NCBI GenBank assembly: GCA_002085445.1
Contig: NBMI01000017.1
Coordinates: 1 to 64,000 of the forward strand
Reading direction: 5' to 3'
From: Candidatus Parabeggiatoa sp. nov. 2
Lineage (GTDB): Bacteria; Pseudomonadota; Gammaproteobacteria; Beggiatoales; Beggiatoaceae
Length of the DNA: 64,000 nucleotides
Positions 29,350 through 39,146 of this stretch are shown here, piece after piece; positions within the stretch are counted from its first letter, which is position 1; each line of letters starts with the position of its first letter. Under the pieces are notes generated by a model. The model worked only from the letters and a program-made list of their open reading frames with translations. It ran no database searches and was not told where the DNA came from. Both the position numbers and the translations under genes were made by a program.

Positions 29350-32300
29350 AGGATGTCTCCTTCTTCCCATTCGGGATTTTCGGTCTGTTCGATGGAATGA
29401 TTTGGTGTAGCGGTTGTCGTTTCTAAATCCAAAACTTGAGTGAGATATTGGGCCAGTGCTTGAATGTTAGGATAATCAAAAGCCACTCTCACGGGTAGGG
29501 AAATGCCGAGTTGGGCGGCCAGTTTGTTTTTCAATTCGACGGCCATTAGGGAGTCCATACCGAGTTCCAAAAAGCTTTTTTCTGGTACGGGCAATTGATG
29601 GGGGGTGTCAAATCCACAAATCTTGGCAACTTCACCTTGCAAGTGGGCTATTAATAAGGGCAAACGCTCCCCAGCATTTTTCTGAGCTAATTGTTGGACA
29701 ATTTGCGCCATCGCCGGTTCGGCACTCAATCCCAGTGGTTTGGTGGTTTCCGGTAATGGTATTTCAATTTGTTCAAACAGCGGTCGCTGATGCCGTGCGG
29801 TGTACAATTCTTTGAAAAGCGACCAATTGACTTGTGCGACCACACTTTGGCATTCATCGGTTCCCAGTAAATAAGCTAATGTTTCTATGGCACTATCGGG
29901 TGACAATGCGGCCACACCTAGCCGCTTTAACAAGGTTTGGGCCTCATCGGTTGTCATGCCACCCCCGGCCCAAGGGCCCCAATTAATCGTTAAGGCCGGT
30001 AGCCCAAGTCCACGACGATAGTGCGCTAACACATCGAGAAAATGGTTTGCCGCGGCATAATGCGCTTGTCCCTGAGAACCCCAGACTGACGCAATTGACG
30101 AAAAACACACGAAAAAGTCCAATGGCAGGTTTCGGGTGAGTTGGTGCAAATTCCAAGTGCCTTGTACTTTGGGACGCAGCACGGCGTGCATGGTGCTAAG
30201 GGCTATCTCTTTGCAAGCTTCCAGTTCTGACACACCTGCCGCATGAATAACACCCCGTAAAGGTGGCATGTTATTCGCTGTTGTGTCAAATAGGGTAGCG
30301 ATTTCTGCTTCATTAGCCACATCGGCGAGCCCAACGACAACCTCCACACCGCTTTGTCGCAGTTGATTGATAGCTTCTTGGCTCTGCTGGGAAGGCTCGC
30401 GGCGTGCTGTGAGTATTAAGTGCTTCGCACCTTGCGCCACCATCCACTTTGCTACATGCAATCCCAATGCACCTAAACCGCCCGTAATCAAGTAACTCGC
30501 TTCTGTTTGCAATGAGATTGCTGAAGAAGACTCTGTCAGGTGGTTAGGTACCAGACGCGAGACATAACGGTGTCCTTCTCGATAGGCAATCTGATCTTCT
30601 GAGTCTGAATCCAGAATTTCGTTTACGAGTACTGTTGCGTCATCCATCATGTTGGATTTGTCATTGTCCATCGGCAATCCCAAATCCACCAGGCCACCCC
30701 AAATTTCCGGATGCTCTAGGGCCACCACTTTACCCAGTCCCCACAGGGGTGCCTGAGCAAGACCACTGATAGGGGTTCTTACCGGCACGGCATTTCGAGT
30801 GACTAACCATAATAAAGCAGAATCATAGTGTTGTTTAACCAAGGCTTGCACTAGCAACAAAACATTGCCACACCCTAAGGTTTGGGCTTGTTCTAAGGTT
30901 TGGAGGGTCAAATCATCGGGTAATGCCGCTTCTAAACTCCACAGATGGACAATGCCTCTTAACGGGGCGGCCTCTTTAGCCGGCGTTTCTTGCAATAATC
31001 TTTCAAAATCAGTGGGTTCCGTTGGATTAATAGAAAAAATGTCGTCGGTTTTAGCGTAAGTCTCCCCCGCATAAACCAAAAAACAGTGCTGTTCATGCTT
31101 TTGTAACTGTTGTGCTAACGCTTGTCCTACACCGCCTTGATCTGCAAAAATCAACCAACGGCCGGGTGACGAAGACTGAGGTTCAGTGGAAATATGGGTT
31201 GTGCTACGCGGTTTAGATTGCCATATCAACTGGTATAACCATTCTTGTATGGTATTGAACCGGACTTGTTGTTGATGTTCCTGAACTAATACTTCCAGCA
31301 CTGACAATAATTGTTCGCGAGCGACTGATAAATGGCTAACCTGTTCTAGGCGTTGTGCCAGTTGCTCTGTTTCACCTTGAACGATAAGTTCAACAATGGA
31401 AGTTTGAGTCTCCGGTTTTGGTAATGAATCGACATTTTTAGAGGTTTCAAACCAATAACGTTGTCTTTGAAACGGATAAGTTGGTAATGCAATACGACAA
31501 CACGGATAATCTTGGTAAAAACCCGCCCAATCAATAGACACGCCATGCACATATAACTCAGCTAAACTTTGGAGTAGTTGCTGCCAATCGGAGTACCATT
31601 GACGCAAGCTCGGTAGCCAAACGCCTACTTCAGGGGGTAGACACTGGCGGCCCATTCCTAATAAGGTGGGCTGAGGGCCAATTTCTACAAATATATCAAT
31701 ACCCTGTTGATGAAGGGTTTCCATACCGGCTGCAAATCTGACGGGTGCTTGGGCATGACGACACCAGTATTCGGGCGTGGTTATTTCATCTTTCTCAACC
31801 TGTTTTCCGCTCAGATTGGAAATAATGTCTAGCCTTGGCGATGAATAATTCACCTTGGCAGTGATTTTTTCAAAATCGGCCGATATCGGTGCCATCAAGT
31901 GAGAGTGGGCACCGACAGAAACGTTCAATGGGTATGTTTTAATGCCGTCCGCTTCTAAACGGGCTTGCACGGCCTGAATCGCTTTGTTTTGCCCGGAAAT
32001 GACAATATGAGCGGGTTCATTAATGGCCGCTATTGAAATCGCTTGTGAGTAAGGTTGACAAGCTTTGAGTACGTAGGCTTCGTCAGCCATCACCGTTAAC
32101 ATGGCACCATCAGGCGGTAGGGACTGCATTAAACGGGCCCGTTCAACAATCAGTTGCAGTCCTTCTTCTAGGCTAAATACCCCGGCCACACAAGCGGCGA
32201 CATATTCACCCAAACTATGACCCATGACGACGGTGGGTTCAATGCCCCATGATTGCCACAGTTTGGCCAGCGCATATTCAAACGCAAACAGGGCGGGTTG

Positions 32301-35300
32301 TGTATAAATGGTTTCATGGAGGGAAAAATGTCGGCCGCGGGAGACGATAATCTTCCTTTCTTCCTGAACATCTGACTCTTGATATAAAACCTCCAGCAAT
32401 GGTTTTGGTAGATAGGCACGTAAAATTTCATCACAACGTTCAAGTGTTTGGCGGAAAATTGGTTGCGTCTGATAAAGTTCACGGCCCATACCCACATACT
32501 GCGAGCCTTGGCCGGGGAATAAGAAGGCGATTTTTGGGGAGAACTGACTGGCTTTACCTTTGGTATAACCGGTCATTTTCCCCATTTCCATTTCTTCAAC
32601 AGCACTCAATTTATCACGCAATTGTCCGGTGGACTCAGTAATAATAGCCAGACGATGATCAAAGTGTGAACGTCCAGTATTAACGGTATAACAAATATCG
32701 GTTAAACGGACTTCTGGATGAGACTGGAGATACGTTTTATAACGTTGTGCCAGTTCCCGTAATGCCGATTCATTTTTGGCTGACAGGGTAAACAGATGTT
32801 TGGGACGTTCCATAGAGAAGACTTTTGAGGTTTCCAAACGCTCTGCAGTCTGGGCCTTTGATGGATTTTCTAACACCATATGCGCGTTAGTGCCACCAAA
32901 TCCAAATGAACTGATCCCAACAAAGTGTGGTTGATACGTTTGGCATTCTGTTGGGATGGATAACGGCGTATTCTCTATAGCAATCAGTGGATTCAATTCT
33001 TTGAAATGCAGATGAGGGAAAATTTCTCCCTTAAGTAATGACAGAACCACTTTAATTAAACCGGCAATCCCAGCTGCCGCTTCCAAGTGGCCGAGATTGG
33101 TTTTTACCGATCCAATCCAACACGGTTGTTCGACTGAACGATCTTCTAGCAGAACTTCTTTTAACGCATTGACTTCGATGGGATCACCTAGAGAGGTCGC
33201 ACTACCATGGGTTTCAACGTAGCTGATTTGGGCATGTTCTACACTCGCATTTTTTAAGGCTTGACGAATAACCGCCTGTTGTGACAAACCATTGGGCGCA
33301 GTCAACCCATTAGTGCGTCCATCTTGATTGATAGCTGAACCTTTGATAATCGCAAGAATGTTGTCTCCATCCTTTACCGCATCTTGGAGCCGTTTAAGTA
33401 CGACAATACCACAACCTTCCCCGCGCACATAACCGTCCGCACTCGCATCAAACGTTTTACAGTAACCATCAGGTGCTGTCATCTTGGCTTGCGAAAAGGT
33501 GATGGTCAAGTCGGGGTTTAAGATAACATTGACACCACCGGCGAGTGCTAAATGACATTCCCGTTGACGTAAATGTAAACACGCTTGATGAACGGCGACC
33601 AGTGAGGAAGAACAAGCCGTATCTATCGCTATACTCGGCCCACGTAGATCAAAAAAATAGGATAAACGGTTGGCAGCAATACTCGAAGCGTTACCAGTAC
33701 CTGAATAAGTGTCAGGGGTAACACGGTATTTTGACTGTAAGTGGGCATAATCATCGGTACTGATGCCGATAAACACGCCGGTTTGACTGCCAGCTAATTT
33801 ATCTGGGGCAATACCGGCATTTTCCAACGCCTCCCAACTGACTTCCAGCAACAGCCGCTGTTGTGGATCCATCAAGTTAGCTTCACGAGGAGAAATGCCA
33901 AAAAATTCTGGATCAAACTCAGCGACTTCATCCAAAAATCCTCCCCAGCGTGTGTTCATTTTACCGGGGATGTCGGGATTCGGATCATAAAAGTCATTAA
34001 TTTCCCAACGGGAGGCAGGCACCTCGGTAATTGCATCACGTCCGTCACGCAACAATTGCCAAAACTCAAAAATATCTTGAGCCCCCGGAAAACGGCAACT
34101 CATGCCAATAATCGCAATGGGTTCGTTTGCGGTTTTCGATTCACCAAAGCGCGTGGTTTTGTCATCCGATTGTTGTTTTTGGGCTAAGTACTGAGAAAGC
34201 GCTTGAATGTTGGGATAATCATACACTAGGGTGGGAGACAGAGATCGTCCTAACCAAGTTTCTAATTCGCCTGACAAGCTCACCGCCGTCATAGAATCAA
34301 GCCCATAACGGGCCAGTGGTTCTCGAATATCTATTTCCGAGGCCGAGATTTTCAAGTGCTTAGAAAGTTGAGTTAATAACCAAGTTTGAATGGCTTCGGC
34401 CGTTACTAATTGTTCTTTTAGGATTGTGTTTTTAGAATTATTGTCATTTATGACTTCTTGGGAAGAAATCTCTTGTTGCCATGTTGCGATTGTTTTAAGT
34501 GTCCCTTCTAAAAACTTTAATTGACAGGTACGCCGTTGAACTTTACCACTGGACGTTTTTGGCAGTGTTGCCGGTTTCAGTAATAATAGGGTATAAACTT
34601 GTAATTCATGTTGTTCTGCAATAGCTTGACGAATGGCACTGACGATTTCATCCGTGTTTAAGTTTTTAAGCGCGGTGCGTTCGACTTCTTGTGCAACAAA
34701 CAGCCTTTCTTCGCCAGCGATTTCTACCGAAAATGCGGCCCCACTATTGGTTTTCAATGCTGGATGACTTTTTTCTGTCGTTAATTCAATATCTTGAGGA
34801 TAATGATTGCCACCTCGAATGATAATGATATCTTTAAGACGACCGGTGACAAACAATTCACAGTTTTGCAAAAATCCCAAATCACCAGTGCGTAAAAAGG
34901 GCCCTTCGCCGGTATCAGCGAGGTAGGCTTGGAAAGTTTGTTGAGTTTCTTCGGTTCGATTCCAATACCCCAGCGCCACATTCGGCCCTGACACCCAAAT
35001 TTCGCCCACTTGTTGCTCGGAACACGGGCGGAAAGATTCGGGATCAACAATAACAATTTTCTGCTCTAACCATGTTTGACCACAACCCACTATAGATCGT
35101 GTACCCTCTTCCTCTAACGTGGTTTCCGCCATGCCGTAACAGGGATAAAAGGCCTCACGCCGAAAGCCACAGTCAGCAAAGGTCTCGCTAAACCGCTCCA
35201 ACGTTTGGGCATGGATGGGTTCAGCACCGTTGAAAGCCACTTCCCAACTTTTCAAGTCCAATTGCGCCCGTTGTTCTTTGGTAATCTTTTGAACACACAA

Positions 35301-36110
35301 GTCAAACGCAAAATTAGGCCCCCCACTCGTCGTCGCTTTGAAACGTGAAATCGCTTGCAACCAACGGTAAGGCTTTTGTAAAAACGCCACCGGAGACATA
35401 AGAATAGAGGGAATGCCGAGATATAAGGGCTGCAACAGGTTGCCAATCAACCCCATATCATGGAATAACGGCAACCACCCGACAAAAACCGTGTTTTCGG
35501 TATGCCCAAATCCTTGCAGAATCATTTCTTCATTGTGCAGCAAATTACCATGACTCACCATCACACCCTTGGGCGTACCCGTCGAGCCTGAGGTATATTG
35601 AAGAAAAGCCAGCGTGTCACTATGGATATCAGACACTTGCCAATTATCGGCCAATTCCTCGGCGAGATTATCGGTAGCAAGCCATTGCTGATTTTTCAAT
35701 TCTGGCACTTGGGCAAGGCGCTGTGCCATGTCAGACAAAATGTCAGTCGTGGTCAGTACTTTTGTCGCCTGTGCGTCGGCGACAAGCGCTTGAATACGAG
35801 GATCAAGACGGTTGCGCCGTGGTGGATAAGTGGGCACGGCCACAACACCCGCGTACAGGCAACCGAAAAAAGCGGCGATATAATCCAACCCGGCGGGGTA
35901 GAGTAACAAGGCACGCTCGCCGGCGGCCCCCAAGTCCTGAAGTGCCGAGGCTATGGCTCGCGCACGTTGGTCTAACTGTGCATAAGTCCAGCTAATTTTT
36001 TCAGTTTCACCATCAACCAGAAAAGTATAAGCCCGCTTATTGGGTTGGTTTTGCGCTCGAAGGCGCAGTAGTTCAAGTAATGTAGTTGGTTGAATAAGGT
36101 TTTTAGCCAT
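29346..36110 (-). CDS. PKS with fatty acyl-AMP ligase: FAAL-ACP-KS-AT-KR-ACP
   Basis: Start taken at MAKNLIQPTTLLELL; a GTG 33 bp upstream gives a longer frame. Positions are counted from that GTG. FAAL: residues 12-590, with YTSGSTGTPKGVM near 185, VGWLPLFHDMG, and YGMAETTL near 345. ACP1: GLDSM near 614. KS: 690-1115, active Cys in DTACSSS near 844, His in ETHGSATSLGD and KTNLGHLEAAAG. AT: 1200-1510, PGQGSQYVGMG and GHSLGEY near 1309. Where malonyl-type ATs have HAFH it reads VGAH. KR: 1640-2080, NADPH site TGGLGALG near 1888, SSIASVWGSQGQAHYAAAN. ACP2: GMDSLM near 2196. It activates a free fatty acid, adds one extender unit and reduces it to a 3-hydroxyacyl chain, which passes to the NRPS. 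About 30 residues normally found after the FAAL AETTL motif are absent. It is the first gene of the operon. Confidence 0.93.
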   Translation of the reverse strand: MAKNLIQPTTLLELLRLRAQNQPNKRAYTFLVDGETEKISWTYAQLDQRARAIASALQDLGAAGERALLLYPAGLDYIAAFFGCLYAGVVAVPTYPPRRNRLDPRIQALVADAQATKVLTTTDILSDMAQRLAQVPELKNQQWLATDNLAEELADNWQVSDIHSDTLAFLQYTSGSTGTPKGVMVSHGNLLHNEEMILQGFGHTENTVFVGWLPLFHDMGLIGNLLQPLYLGIPSILMSPVAFLQKPYRWLQAISRFKATTSGGPNFAFDLCVQKITKEQRAQLDLKSWEVAFNGAEPIHAQTLERFSETFADCGFRREAFYPCYGMAETTLEEEGTRSIVGCGQTWLEQKIVIVDPESFRPCSEQQVGEIWVSGPNVALGYWNRTEETQQTFQAYLADTGEGPFLRTGDLGFLQNCELFVTGRLKDIIIIRGGNHYPQDIELTTEKSHPALKTNSGAAFSVEIAGEERLFVAQEVERTALKNLNTDEIVSAIRQAIAEQHELQVYTLLLLKPATLPKTSSGKVQRRTCQLKFLEGTLKTIATWQQEISSQEVINDNNSKNTILKEQLVTAEAIQTWLLTQLSKHLKISASEIDIREPLARYGLDSMTAVSLSGELETWLGRSLSPTLVYDYPNIQALSQYLAQKQQSDDKTTRFGESKTANEPIAIIGMSCRFPGAQDIFEFWQLLRDGRDAITEVPASRWEINDFYDPNPDIPGKMNTRWGGFLDEVAEFDPEFFGISPREANLMDPQQRLLLEVSWEALENAGIAPDKLAGSQTGVFIGISTDDYAHLQSKYRVTPDTYSGTGNASSIAANRLSYFFDLRGPSIAIDTACSSSLVAVHQACLHLRQRECHLALAGGVNVILNPDLTITFSQAKMTAPDGYCKTFDASADGYVRGEGCGIVVLKRLQDAVKDGDNILAIIKGSAINQDGRTNGLTAPNGLSQQAVIRQALKNASVEHAQISYVETHGSATSLGDPIEVNALKEVLLEDRSVEQPCWIGSVKTNLGHLEAAAGIAGLIKVVLSLLKGEIFPHLHFKELNPLIAIENTPLSIPTECQTYQPHFVGISSFGFGGTNAHMVLENPSKAQTAERLETSKVFSMERPKHLFTLSAKNESALRELAQRYKTYLQSHPEVRLTDICYTVNTGRSHFDHRLAIITESTGQLRDKLSAVEEMEMGKMTGYTKGKASQFSPKIAFLFPGQGSQYVGMGRELYQTQPIFRQTLERCDEILRAYLPKPLLEVLYQESDVQEERKIIVSRGRHFSLHETIYTQPALFAFEYALAKLWQSWGIEPTVVMGHSLGEYVAACVAGVFSLEEGLQLIVERARLMQSLPPDGAMLTVMADEAYVLKACQPYSQAISIAAINEPAHIVISGQNKAIQAVQARLEADGIKTYPLNVSVGAHSHLMAPISADFEKITAKVNYSSPRLDIISNLSGKQVEKDEITTPEYWCRHAQAPVRFAAGMETLHQQGIDIFVEIGPQPTLLGMGRQCLPPEVGVWLPSLRQWYSDWQQLLQSLAELYVHGVSIDWAGFYQDYPCCRIALPTYPFQRQRYWFETSKNVDSLPKPETQTSIVELIVQGETEQLAQRLEQVSHLSVAREQLLSVLEVLVQEHQQQVRFNTIQEWLYQLIWQSKPRSTTHISTEPQSSSPGRWLIFADQGGVGQALAQQLQKHEQHCFLVYAGETYAKTDDIFSINPTEPTDFERLLQETPAKEAAPLRGIVHLWSLEAALPDDLTLQTLEQAQTLGCGNVLLLVQALVKQHYDSALLWLVTRNAVPVRTPISGLAQAPLWGLGKVVALEHPEIWGGLVDLGLPMDNDKSNMMDDATVLVNEILDSDSEDQIAYREGHRYVSRLVPNHLTESSSAISLQTEASYLITGGLGALGLHVAKWMVAQGAKHLILTARREPSQQSQEAINQLRQSGVEVVVGLADVANEAEIATLFDTTANNMPPLRGVIHAAGVSELEACKEIALSTMHAVLRPKVQGTWNLHQLTRNLPLDFFVCFSSIASVWGSQGQAHYAAANHFLDVLAHYRRGLGLPALTINWGPWAGGGMTTDEAQTLLKRLGVAALSPDSAIETLAYLLGTDECQSVVAQVNWSLFKELYTARHQRPLFEQIEIPLPETTKPLGLSAEPAMAQIVQQLAQKNAGERLPLLIAHLQGEVAKICGFDTPHQLPVPEKSFLELGMDSLMAVELKNKLAAQLGISLPVRVAFDYPNIQALAQYLTQVLDLETTTATPNHSIEQTENPEWEEGDIL

Positions 36111-36248
36111 GGGTAAATTCTTGTAATCCCGGTTATCTGTCACTTATTTGTTTTTATTAGTAAAAAAAGTGTTCATCATATGAGTTCTACTTTAATATCA
36201 ATCAGTTATAGAGTTACAATTCTCTCAATCAGTTATGATAAATTAGAG

Positions 36249-36684
36249 TGTGACCTTGACTTGATGTGACTGAAAAACTTTAAATATGCTTAAAATCAAT
36301 CAGTTGTATCATTGGAGTCCAAAGCTAAAGCTCTGGAAGAAAAGTACATCAAATGGTTGAGTGAATCCGTTAATTCCGCTAATCTTTTGTACTTGCTCTT
36401 CTACCCGACGAAACGATTGGACACTCGTGCAGAAGAAAAGCTATTATTGAGAGTCGAACGAAAGAGGGCCATCATCAAATTTGAAATCACTCAAATGACA
36501 ACATGGCCCTCAAAAGTTCTTCGACCTTTATCCATAAAAAATACAGGGTTATTGACGGAATTAAAAGTTATTGAGGACTGTGACCTTGACTTTATGTGAC
36601 TGAAAAACATTTAATATTTTTAAAATCAATCAGTTGTATCATTGGAGTCCAAAGCTAAAGCTCTGGAAGAAAAGTACCTCAAAT
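36249..36684. repeat. 106-bp direct repeat pair
   Basis: Positions 36249-36354 and 36579-36684 are nearly identical 106-bp copies starting TGTGACCTTGACTT and ending GGAAGAAAAGTAC-TCAAAT. Each contains a TTGGAGTCCAAAGCTAAAGC segment of the common palindrome family. The open frame between them is not a credible gene. Confidence 0.88.
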
Positions 36685-37758
36685 AGAGGCCACACTCGAT
36701 AAATTATGGCTTTTTTAATTTGACAAATTAAATTGTCTTTGTATTCAGTTGCTTATTAATCGGCCCCGTCAATTTTTAAAAGCTGTAAAATCAAACAGTT
36801 ATATCTTGGGTGCGTAAGTCCTAAAGTTATAAAAACAGACTCGTGCAGAAGAATTAAAAAGGGCCAAGCAAGGTTTTTTTTCAGACAATAAATCAGGGAA
36901 TGCAGACCTTGGTCCAATTCATAAAAATTAATTATACTGCAAACGGTTAGGATTTGAAACTTATCTTGCTTAAGCTTCGATCCGCAGTAACGAGCGTAGC
37001 GAGATAACATCGTTCTTCGCTGTGCGATATCACTTTTAGGACTTACGCATTGACAAAATAAATTGATTGAGTCTTCAATCAGTTACGTCTAAAAGGCCCA
37101 AGCCTTTATTTGGAAAGTTTTTAAATAGACTCAGCGTGGGAACAAATTTAACTTTTCCAATAAGGCAGGTGGGCAAGAAAAAGACTTTGCCCACCCTACT
37201 ATTAATATCAATGAGTTATGAATATTTTACCCATGGGTAAATTGATGAAAATTGTCCAAAAACAACTGACCCTAAATTGGTAATTTCTTGTAAATCATAA
37301 ATCTTTTCATCTGTCAATGCGTCAGCGAGCGAAGTTTCGGGTGTGTCCCACTTGTCCTTTTAGAGGTTTTTAGGGAAAAGGGCCATCAATCAAATCAATT
37401 CGCTAACCTGGCCCTCAAAAAAGGAATTCCAGGCAAAAGTTTTTCTAAGCAAAAAATTTTGCCTGGAAATGAAGAATGAAGAATGAAGAATGAACAATTT
37501 ATAAAAATTTTGCATTTTTCATTTTTCATTTTTCATTTATAAAATGGTAAGCCATTAACAAAAGCTTACCAAATCAAGAAAGAAAACCGGGCAGGAAAAA
37601 GAAACCTTAGCTTTAAAGCGGCAAGACAACTCAAAATCTGTCGGATAAGTGGGACACATTCATCATATTGTCATATTCTTGAGGCAAACTAATAGCCTTA
37701 CCACAACACCGGAAAAAAATTAATTATTAATCATTAATTATTTACGTAGGGGCAATCC

Positions 37759-37870
37759 CTTGTGGTTGCCCTTTCTTGTGGTTGCCCTTTCTTGTGGTTG
37801 CCCTTTCTTGTGGTTGCCCTTTCTTGTGGTTGCCCTTTCTTGTGGTTGCCCTTTCTTGTGGTTGCCCTTT
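37759..37870. repeat. 16-bp tandem repeat, seven copies
   Basis: Seven perfect consecutive copies of CTTGTGGTTGCCCTTT (112 bp). They extend a single GGGGCAATCCCTTGTGGTTGCCC element that occurs singly near 8815, so this looks like local slippage of part of a dispersed repeat. Confidence 0.95.
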
Positions 37871-37915
37871 CGGTTCGGGCAAAATACTACTACAAACTAG
37901 TCGCTAAAGCGACTA

Positions 37916-38536
37916 CTACAAACCGTTCCAACGCGCCTTAACTTCGTCACGATGTAAGGCTAACCATTGCAGCGCGATAATAGCCGGGGCAAAACGAATT
38001 TTACCCGCTTGTAACATTTCCAAGGCGGTGTCGAAAGACACGACATGTACTTGAATATCTTCATGTTCCGAGGCAACGCCATGAATGCCGCTGGCTTTGC
38101 TTGCATCTACCCGCCCACAAAAGAGGGCCGTCGTTTCAGAGGTACTGCCTGGACTGACAAAAAAATCGCAGATGTGAATAATGTCCGAAACGGGGCAACC
38201 GGCTTCCTCTACAACTTCTCTATACACCACCTCACCAGGGCTTTCTCCCGGCTCCAAAATACCCGCAACGATTTCCCATAGCCAAGCGCCGTCAGCATGT
38301 CCTATCGCCCCGGGGCGAAATTGTTCAATCATCACGACTTGCTCACGAATTGGATCATAAGGCAAAACAGCGGCCGCATGGCCTCGCTCTAGCACTTCGC
38401 GCAGTAATTCGCGGCTCCAGCCGCCGGCAAAGAGTGTGTGCTTGAGCCGATAGCGGACTAATTTAAAAAAACCTTCATAGCAAGTGGTTTTATCAAGAAT
38501 TTCAATATCTTTTTTTGGAGACGTGGTAGCAGACAT
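37916..38536 (-). CDS. nudF: Nudix hydrolase, ADP-ribose pyrophosphatase type
   Basis: A 206-residue protein, close to the length of E. coli NudF (209). The Nudix box is complete at residues 92-113: G92, E98, R106-E107, E110-E111 and G113 in GILEPGESPGEVVYREVVEE plus AG. Upstream EQFRPGAIGHADGAWLWEIVAG is characteristic of ADP-ribose pyrophosphatases. The enzyme cleaves ADP-ribose to AMP and ribose 5-phosphate with Mg2+. Family assignment within the Nudix group rests on length and the EQFR ... EIVAG pattern. Its start lies about 20 bp from a block of TAACTGA repeats, and it is not obviously in an operon with its neighbours. Confidence 0.9.
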   Translation of the reverse strand: MSATTSPKKDIEILDKTTCYEGFFKLVRYRLKHTLFAGGWSRELLREVLERGHAAAVLPYDPIREQVVMIEQFRPGAIGHADGAWLWEIVAGILEPGESPGEVVYREVVEEAGCPVSDIIHICDFFVSPGSTSETTALFCGRVDASKASGIHGVASEHEDIQVHVVSFDTALEMLQAGKIRFAPAIIALQWLALHRDEVKARWNGL

Positions 38537-38554
38537 AAGTTCTCTCGTTTTCAG

Positions 38555-38785
38555 TTAATCGTTCACAGTTAATCGTTCACAGTTATCAGTTTTCTTTCAG
38601 TGAACAGTGTAAACTGAAAAACGGATAACTGAAAAACTGAATTCTCGGAATCTTTTTTTAGGCACAAAAACTGATTCCGAGAACTGAAAAACTGATAACT
38701 GAAAAACTGATAACTGAAAAACTGATAACTGAAAAACTGATCACTGAAAAACTGAAAACTGATAACTGTGAACGATCACTGAAAA
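38555..38785. repeat. TAACTGA direct repeat block
   Basis: About 20 copies of TAACTGA and close variants, many as ACTGAAAAACTGATAACTG, occupy the region between the divergent Nudix gene and the coiled-coil membrane protein locus. A pair of GGAATC/GATTCC segments at 38643-38690 makes a weak inverted centre. The right edge touches a gene fragment at 38786. Confidence 0.9.
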
Positions 38786-39085
38786 GTATTCCAACAAACC
38801 GTCACCAAGGGCAAATTAAATGCCGTTGTTGCATTAACACGCCCCGGCGTAAAATGTGATAACATGGTTCAACGTAAGGCGGAAGTGATTCAATCTATAC
38901 TTTGCCTCGATCACAAATTGCGCTTTTGGAATGAAGACAGATACGAAATATTGTTGAAATGGCTCCATTGTACTAGCTGCGTGAGACATGACAAAAAACT
39001 CAGTTTATGGCTATCCAGGGGCGTTGCCCCTGGCTATCCAGGGGCGTTGCCCCTGGCTATATTAATATCGCCCCGTTGGGGCTAA
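38786..39085 (+). pseudogene. C-terminal fragment paralogous to the coiled-coil membrane protein
   Basis: Frame 38786-38899 reads TVTKGKLNAVVALTRPGVKC, then DNMVQRKAEVIQSI. This closely matches the last residues of the protein at 39147-41126 (TATKGELNTIASLLRPGVKC, then DNDIRHRAEVIQTI and stop). Here the frame runs on past the usual end to 39085 into repeat DNA. The 5' side is cut off exactly at a TAACTGA repeat block. It is a leftover of a duplicated or longer gene whose body is gone. Confidence 0.7.
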
Positions 39086-39146
39086 ATTGTTAACCTACTG
39101 ATAACTGATAACTGATAACTTACCAACCAACGATGGAGAATATATT

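Larger units (their letters stand above)
36144..37915. other. 1.8-kb repeat-rich intergenic region
   Basis: No gene is supported. It contains the 106-bp repeat pair and the 16-bp tandem array listed separately. It also contains GGGCCATCAATCAAATCAATT ... TGGCCCTC inverted elements (37380-37420) and a GAAGAATGAAGAATGAAGAA run facing a TTTTTCATTTTTCATTTTTC run (37478-37540) that could pair. The upstream part presumably holds the PKS promoter, but no box is obvious. Confidence 0.6.

Noticed and set aside
36312-36599. 95-residue gene at 36.3 kb
   Set aside because: It begins within a 106-bp repeat and consists of repeat-derived sequence; no ribosome binding site or family is recognised.
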